NCBI GenBank assembly: GCA_902512655.1
Contig: CABXJR010000007.1
Span: forward strand, 1 to 40,834
From: an uncultured SAR86 cluster bacterium
Lineage (GTDB): Bacteria > Pseudomonadota > Gammaproteobacteria > Magnimaribacterales > D2472
Length of the DNA stretch: 40,834 nt
Direction of reading: 5' to 3'
Of this stretch, positions 37,751 to 40,834 are shown in pieces. The notes below the pieces were generated by a model. The model did not search any database. It worked only from the letters and a program-made list of their open reading frames with translations, and was not told the DNA's origin. Within the stretch, counting starts at the first letter, position 1. Each line of letters opens with the position of its first letter. The position numbers and the translations under genes are program-made.

Positions 37751-38691
37751 GCATTAATATTTTAGAGTTCGAAAAACCAATAGCAGAAGTTGCAGATAAG
37801 ATAGAAGCTTTACAATTGGCTGCTTCTAACAATCCAGAACTTTTACCTCAAATAGATAAGTTAAAATCTGAACAAACTGCATTGACGAAGAAAATTTATT
37901 CTAAGTTGTCCACATGGCAAAAAGTGCAGGTAGCACGTCACCCTAACAGACCGCATACACTTGATTTTATTGAAAGGATTTTTGATGAGTTTGATGAGCT
38001 TCATGGCGATCGTCAATTTGCTGATGATGCTTCTTTGGTAGGAGGTATCGCAAAACTTGAAGGCATGCCTGTCATGATCATTGGGCATGAAAAAGGTCGA
38101 GATACCGATGAAAAAGTTAAGAGAAACTTTGGGATGCCTCAGCCAGAGGGTTACAGAAAAGCTAAAAGGCTTATGCAGCTAGCAGAGCAGTTTAATATGC
38201 CCGTCATTACTTTTATTGATACTCCTGGAGCATATCCAGGTGTAGAGGGTGAAGAAAGAGGTCAGAGTGAAGCAATTGCTAGAAATCTAGCAGTCATGTC
38301 TAGTCTAAAAACTAAAATATTAGTCGTTGTGACAGGCGAGGGAGGTTCTGGTGGAGCCTTGGCTCTGGGCGTGGGCGATCATGTTGCCATCTTAGAATAC
38401 GGCACATATTCAGTTGCATCCCCTGAAGCTTGCGCTTCAATAGTTTGGAGAGAATCAGGCAAAGCTCCAGAAGCTGCAGAGGCTATGAAAGTTGGAGCAA
38501 GCGACCTCAAAAAAATAGGTATCGTTGATGAGATTATTGTTGAACCCGTTGGCGGTGCGCACCAAGACTACGACACCATTTCAACAAATATTAAATCATC
38601 TTTACTAACAAATTTAGCAGATCTATCTAAATTCTCTCAAGAGGAGCTACTTCAAAGACGTTATCAGCGCTTGCTTAAAATTGGCGCCTGA
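37747..38691 (+). CDS. accA: Acetyl-CoA carboxylase carboxyltransferase alpha subunit
   Basis: Alpha half of the carboxyltransferase that makes malonyl-CoA with AccD. The product has 314 residues (E. coli 319). Conserved blocks: [18 protein letters not shown]-like N-terminus ([11 protein letters not shown]), [54 protein letters not shown], and [15 protein letters not shown]. It overlaps dnaE by 4 bases (ATGA); tilS follows 2 bases later. The dnaE-accA-tilS linkage is shared with E. coli, although E. coli has other genes in between. Confidence 0.98.
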   Translation: MSINILEFEKPIAEVADKIEALQLAASNNPELLPQIDKLKSEQTALTKKIYSKLSTWQKVQVARHPNRPHTLDFIERIFDEFDELHGDRQFADDASLVGGIAKLEGMPVMIIGHEKGRDTDEKVKRNFGMPQPEGYRKAKRLMQLAEQFNMPVITFIDTPGAYPGVEGEERGQSEAIARNLAVMSSLKTKILVVVTGEGGSGGALALGVGDHVAILEYGTYSVASPEACASIVWRESGKAPEAAEAMKVGASDLKKIGIVDEIIVEPVGGAHQDYDTISTNIKSSLLTNLADLSKFSQEELLQRRYQRLLKIGA

Positions 38692-38693
38692 TT

Positions 38694-39659
38694 TTGTTTG
38701 ATTTAAAAAATTTTTTTGATTTAGTTGATCCCAACAAAAACATAATTGTTGCCTTTAGTGGCGGAGGAGATTCTTCTGCGCTTTTGCATTTTTGTCATGA
38801 ACTTATTCAGCAAAAACTTTTGCATGAGAGACTATCTGCCATTCATATAAACCACTTGTTAAACAAAGATTCAAATCAATGGGAGGATCACTGTAAAATA
38901 TTTTGCCAGGAAAGAGATATTGCCTTTCAGAGCCATGCTGTGAATATACAATCAAAAAAATCAGGGCTTGAGTCAGCTGCAAGAAATGCTAGGTATAGAA
39001 TTTTTAAAGAGGCTCTACAATCAAATGATCAGCTTTTAATAGCCCATCACGCAGATGATGTGGCTGAAACAATTTTATTTAGACTTTTTAGAGGAACTGG
39101 GTTGGATGGCCTTCAGGGACCAATAAAGAAACGCACCTTGGGAAAGGGAGTTATTTTAAGGCCTTGGCTTGATTATGCTAAGTCTGATCTCATGCAATAC
39201 TTGTCTGCCAACAATATTAAATTTATTTCTGATAACACCAATTTTGAAGACAACCAGGATCGTAATTTTATTCGCAATGAAGTTCTCAAGATAGCTTCAA
39301 GTCGTTGGCCTAACGCAAGTAGGCAAATTCAACAAACAGCTTTCTTAGTTTCAAAGCATAAAAAGGCTCATGATTTTCTGCTTGATCAGCAATTTGGCGA
39401 AAATATTAGAGGTCCTCAATTGCAAAGAAAGTTCTTACTTGGTCTTGAGGAAGATATTTGTATAGAAGTCATCAGGTATTGGATAAAAATGAATAATGTG
39501 GCTATGCCAAATAAAAAAATAATTTATGAAATCTTAAAAGCATTTATTCATAATAATCCGAGTGCAAAAACCAAGGTGAATTGGTCAAGAGCAGACAAGG
39601 ACCAAAAGAGTGGTTTTTTAACTTTTAGTGATGGAGATTTGATCTTAAATGATAAATAA
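38694..39659 (+). CDS. tilS: tRNA(Ile)-lysidine synthase, short form
   Basis: Converts C34 of the CAU-anticodon isoleucine tRNA to lysidine so it reads AUA. It starts with TTG at 38694, giving MFDLKNFFDLVDPNKNIIVAFSGGGDSSALLHF; the PP-loop SGGGDS is at residues about 22-27. The N-terminal domain also has HINHLL, ESAARNARYRIF, HHADDVAETILFRLFRGTG and NDxxNFEDNQDRNFIRN-like sequence (DNTNFEDNQDRNFIRNEV). The product has 321 residues, against 432 in E. coli. The missing part is C-terminal, matching the compact TilS form known from Aquifex. Confidence 0.93.
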   Translation: MFDLKNFFDLVDPNKNIIVAFSGGGDSSALLHFCHELIQQKLLHERLSAIHINHLLNKDSNQWEDHCKIFCQERDIAFQSHAVNIQSKKSGLESAARNARYRIFKEALQSNDQLLIAHHADDVAETILFRLFRGTGLDGLQGPIKKRTLGKGVILRPWLDYAKSDLMQYLSANNIKFISDNTNFEDNQDRNFIRNEVLKIASSRWPNASRQIQQTAFLVSKHKKAHDFLLDQQFGENIRGPQLQRKFLLGLEEDICIEVIRYWIKMNNVAMPNKKIIYEILKAFIHNNPSAKTKVNWSRADKDQKSGFLTFSDGDLILNDK

Positions 39660-39680
39660 TCAATTAATTCGGAGAGAAAG

Positions 39681-40454
39681 ATGAGTTATGAAACTATAAG
39701 TTTAGAGATAGAGAATAGGGTAGCAACTATAACTATTAATCGTCCAAAAATGATGAATGCTTTTAATGAGCAGCTTATTTGGGATATGGGGGATGCAACT
39801 GAACAAGTAAAAAACGATTCTAAAATTAGAGTATTGGTTATCACTGGTGAGGGCAGAGGTTTTTCTGCTGGCGCTGACTTAACTGAAAGAGATGCTTCTT
39901 GGTCAGATACCAAGGATGCTTTATTAAGAGGCTACCATCCTTTTTTAAAGAACATTATTGAGATGCCTAAACCGGTTATTGGTTCAATCAATGGTGCTGC
40001 TGCTGGTATTGGAGCTGCAGTGGCTATGGCATGTGATTTAAGGATTATGGCTAAAGATGCATACATAATGTCAGTGTTTAGCAATATTGCCTTGGTACCA
40101 GATGGCGGACTTAGTTTTCTCTTAACAAGAGCCATTGGTTATGCGCGAGCTTTAGAGTATGCAATTGAAGCAAAGAAAATATCTGCAGCTGATTGTTTGA
40201 ATATGGGCATAGCTAATAAAGTGGTGGAATTAGACGCATTATCATCTGAAACAAAAAAATGGGCAGAGCATTTGTCCAAGAGATCTCCACAAGCATTATC
40301 ATTAACCAAAAAATTGATGAATGATTCTATGACTCAGTCATATGATGAAACCTTTAAAGCTGAGGCAGAAGCCCAGAACAATATCTTTGGGTCTGCCGAG
40401 AATATGGAGGGAGTGAAAGCTTTCTTAGAAAAGCGCGAGCCTGACTTTAAGTAA
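39681..40454 (+). CDS. Crotonase-family protein (enoyl-CoA hydratase/isomerase-like)
   Basis: Second crotonase paralogue in the window, 257 residues, close to the usual family length. A clear GGAGAG lies upstream of the ATG. Oxyanion-hole elements are GEGRGFSAGADLT and INGAAAGIGAAVAMACDLRI. Classical hydratase glutamates are missing; instead Asp141 lies in NIALVPDGGLSFLLTRAIG, the pattern of PaaG-like isomerases. The C-terminus ends AFLEKREPDFK, normal for the family. It is not a close copy of the gene at 5721. Substrate is unknown. Its stop overlaps that of leuA by 8 bases. Confidence 0.88.
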   Translation: MSYETISLEIENRVATITINRPKMMNAFNEQLIWDMGDATEQVKNDSKIRVLVITGEGRGFSAGADLTERDASWSDTKDALLRGYHPFLKNIIEMPKPVIGSINGAAAGIGAAVAMACDLRIMAKDAYIMSVFSNIALVPDGGLSFLLTRAIGYARALEYAIEAKKISAADCLNMGIANKVVELDALSSETKKWAEHLSKRSPQALSLTKKLMNDSMTQSYDETFKAEAEAQNNIFGSAENMEGVKAFLEKREPDFK

Positions 40455-40834
40455 TTAGTTTATTTAGTCCGGCGATAATAGCCTGAAAAGAAGCTTTTAC
40501 AGTATTACCATCAATTCCAGCGCCCCATTCATTTTTTCCTGTCAGAGTCAATTCAATGAATGCGGCTGCCTTTGCATCAGAACCTGAGGTAACAGAATGC
40601 TGATGATAATCAGACACAGAGATTGATGTTGAAAAATGATCATTAACAGCGGATACGAAAGCTTCAATAGGGCCTCCACCAATTCCAGTGAGATTCACCT
40701 CAATATTTTTATCTTTTAATGTTATTTCTACTTGATCCGAAGTATTTCCTGAGGAATCTTCTGTAGAAGATAAAGCATAGTTGATCAGCTCAAGCTTTCC
40801 TTTAACTGCAATATAGTTTTTTTCAAAGACTTTC
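40447..40834 (-). CDS. leuA: 2-isopropylmalate synthase, C-terminal part
   Basis: Condenses acetyl-CoA with 2-ketoisovalerate in leucine synthesis. Only the C-terminal regulatory/dimer domain is in the window; the frame is open to the end at 40834, so the start is missing. Translation gives KVFEKNYIAVKGKLELINYA, then GIGGGPIEAFVSAVNDHF, DYHQHSVTSGSDAKAAAFI and WGAGIDGNTVKASFQAI. GxGxGPIEAFVxA and GSDAxAxAF are the LeuA regulatory-domain motifs that bind leucine. The pattern fits the longer LeuA type found in pseudomonads and actinobacteria, but that is a weak inference from the C-terminus. Confidence 0.9.
   Translation of the reverse strand, partial: KVFEKNYIAVKGKLELINYALSSTEDSSGNTSDQVEITLKDKNIEVNLTGIGGGPIEAFVSAVNDHFSTSISVSDYHQHSVTSGSDAKAAAFIELTLTGKNEWGAGIDGNTVKASFQAIIAGLNKLIT

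Overview
The window is a gene-dense, AT-rich piece of a gammaproteobacterial chromosome. Nearly every gene is a recognisable housekeeping gene. Intergenic gaps are tiny, many neighbours overlap by 1-4 nt (ATGA, GTGA, TAATG), and convergent genes share stop-codon bases. Gene content (fabA/fabB, bamE next to fur, ssrA next to smpB, lipid A genes beside bamA) and the Pseudomonas-like order frr-uppS-cdsA-dxr-rseP-bamA point to Gammaproteobacteria. AT richness, short proteins (DapB, TilS, ObgE) and compactness suggest a streamlined marine lineage such as SAR86. That last step is inference, not a database result.

Layout. 1-2390 (+): end of the alpha ribosomal operon (rpsK partial, rpsD, rpoA, rplQ). 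2387-5714: uvrA (-) divergent from ssb (+). 5721-6919 (+): a crotonase-family gene and csaA. 6921-9612 (-): an ispB-fabA-fabB operon. 9699-11299 (+): rplU-rpmA-obgE behind a good sigma70-type promoter. 11296-12485 (-): rpsT, the tmRNA gene ssrA (tag AENDNYALAA) and smpB. 12542-15040 (+): a DUF3429-like membrane protein, an NSS-family sodium-dependent transporter, ratA, and an rnfH gene interrupted by an in-frame TAG. 15062-15856: bamE (-) divergent from fur (+). 15871-20200 (+): a heat-shock-type promoter, then grpE-dnaK-dnaJ-dapB. 20201-28000 and onward (+): a structured leader, then rpsB-tsf-pyrH-frr-uppS-cdsA-dxr-rseP-bamA-skp-lpxD-fabZ-lpxA-lpxB-rnhB-dnaE-accA-tilS, about 19 kb in one direction, followed by a second crotonase gene. 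The window ends inside leuA (-).

The genes form a core growth module. Translation is covered by ribosomal proteins, EF-Ts, RRF, tmRNA/SmpB, TilS and ObgE. Chaperones are DnaK/DnaJ/GrpE, with Skp in the periplasm. Envelope building is covered by BamA/BamE, the lipid A steps LpxA/D/B, the fatty acid steps AccA/FabZ/FabA/FabB, CdsA, and the polyprenyl enzymes Dxr/UppS/IspB. DNA maintenance is covered by UvrA, SSB, RNase HII and Pol III alpha.

I see no CRISPR array, insertion sequence, prophage, tRNA cluster or obvious defence system. I did not find a clear undescribed system. The items most worth a second look are the interrupted rnfH, the acidic C-terminal extension on ribosomal protein S2, the folded rpsB leader, a palindrome inside the heat-shock promoter spacer, a calcium-site-like motif in a BamA loop, an acidic Skp, and the insertion of two membrane-protein genes between smpB and ratA.
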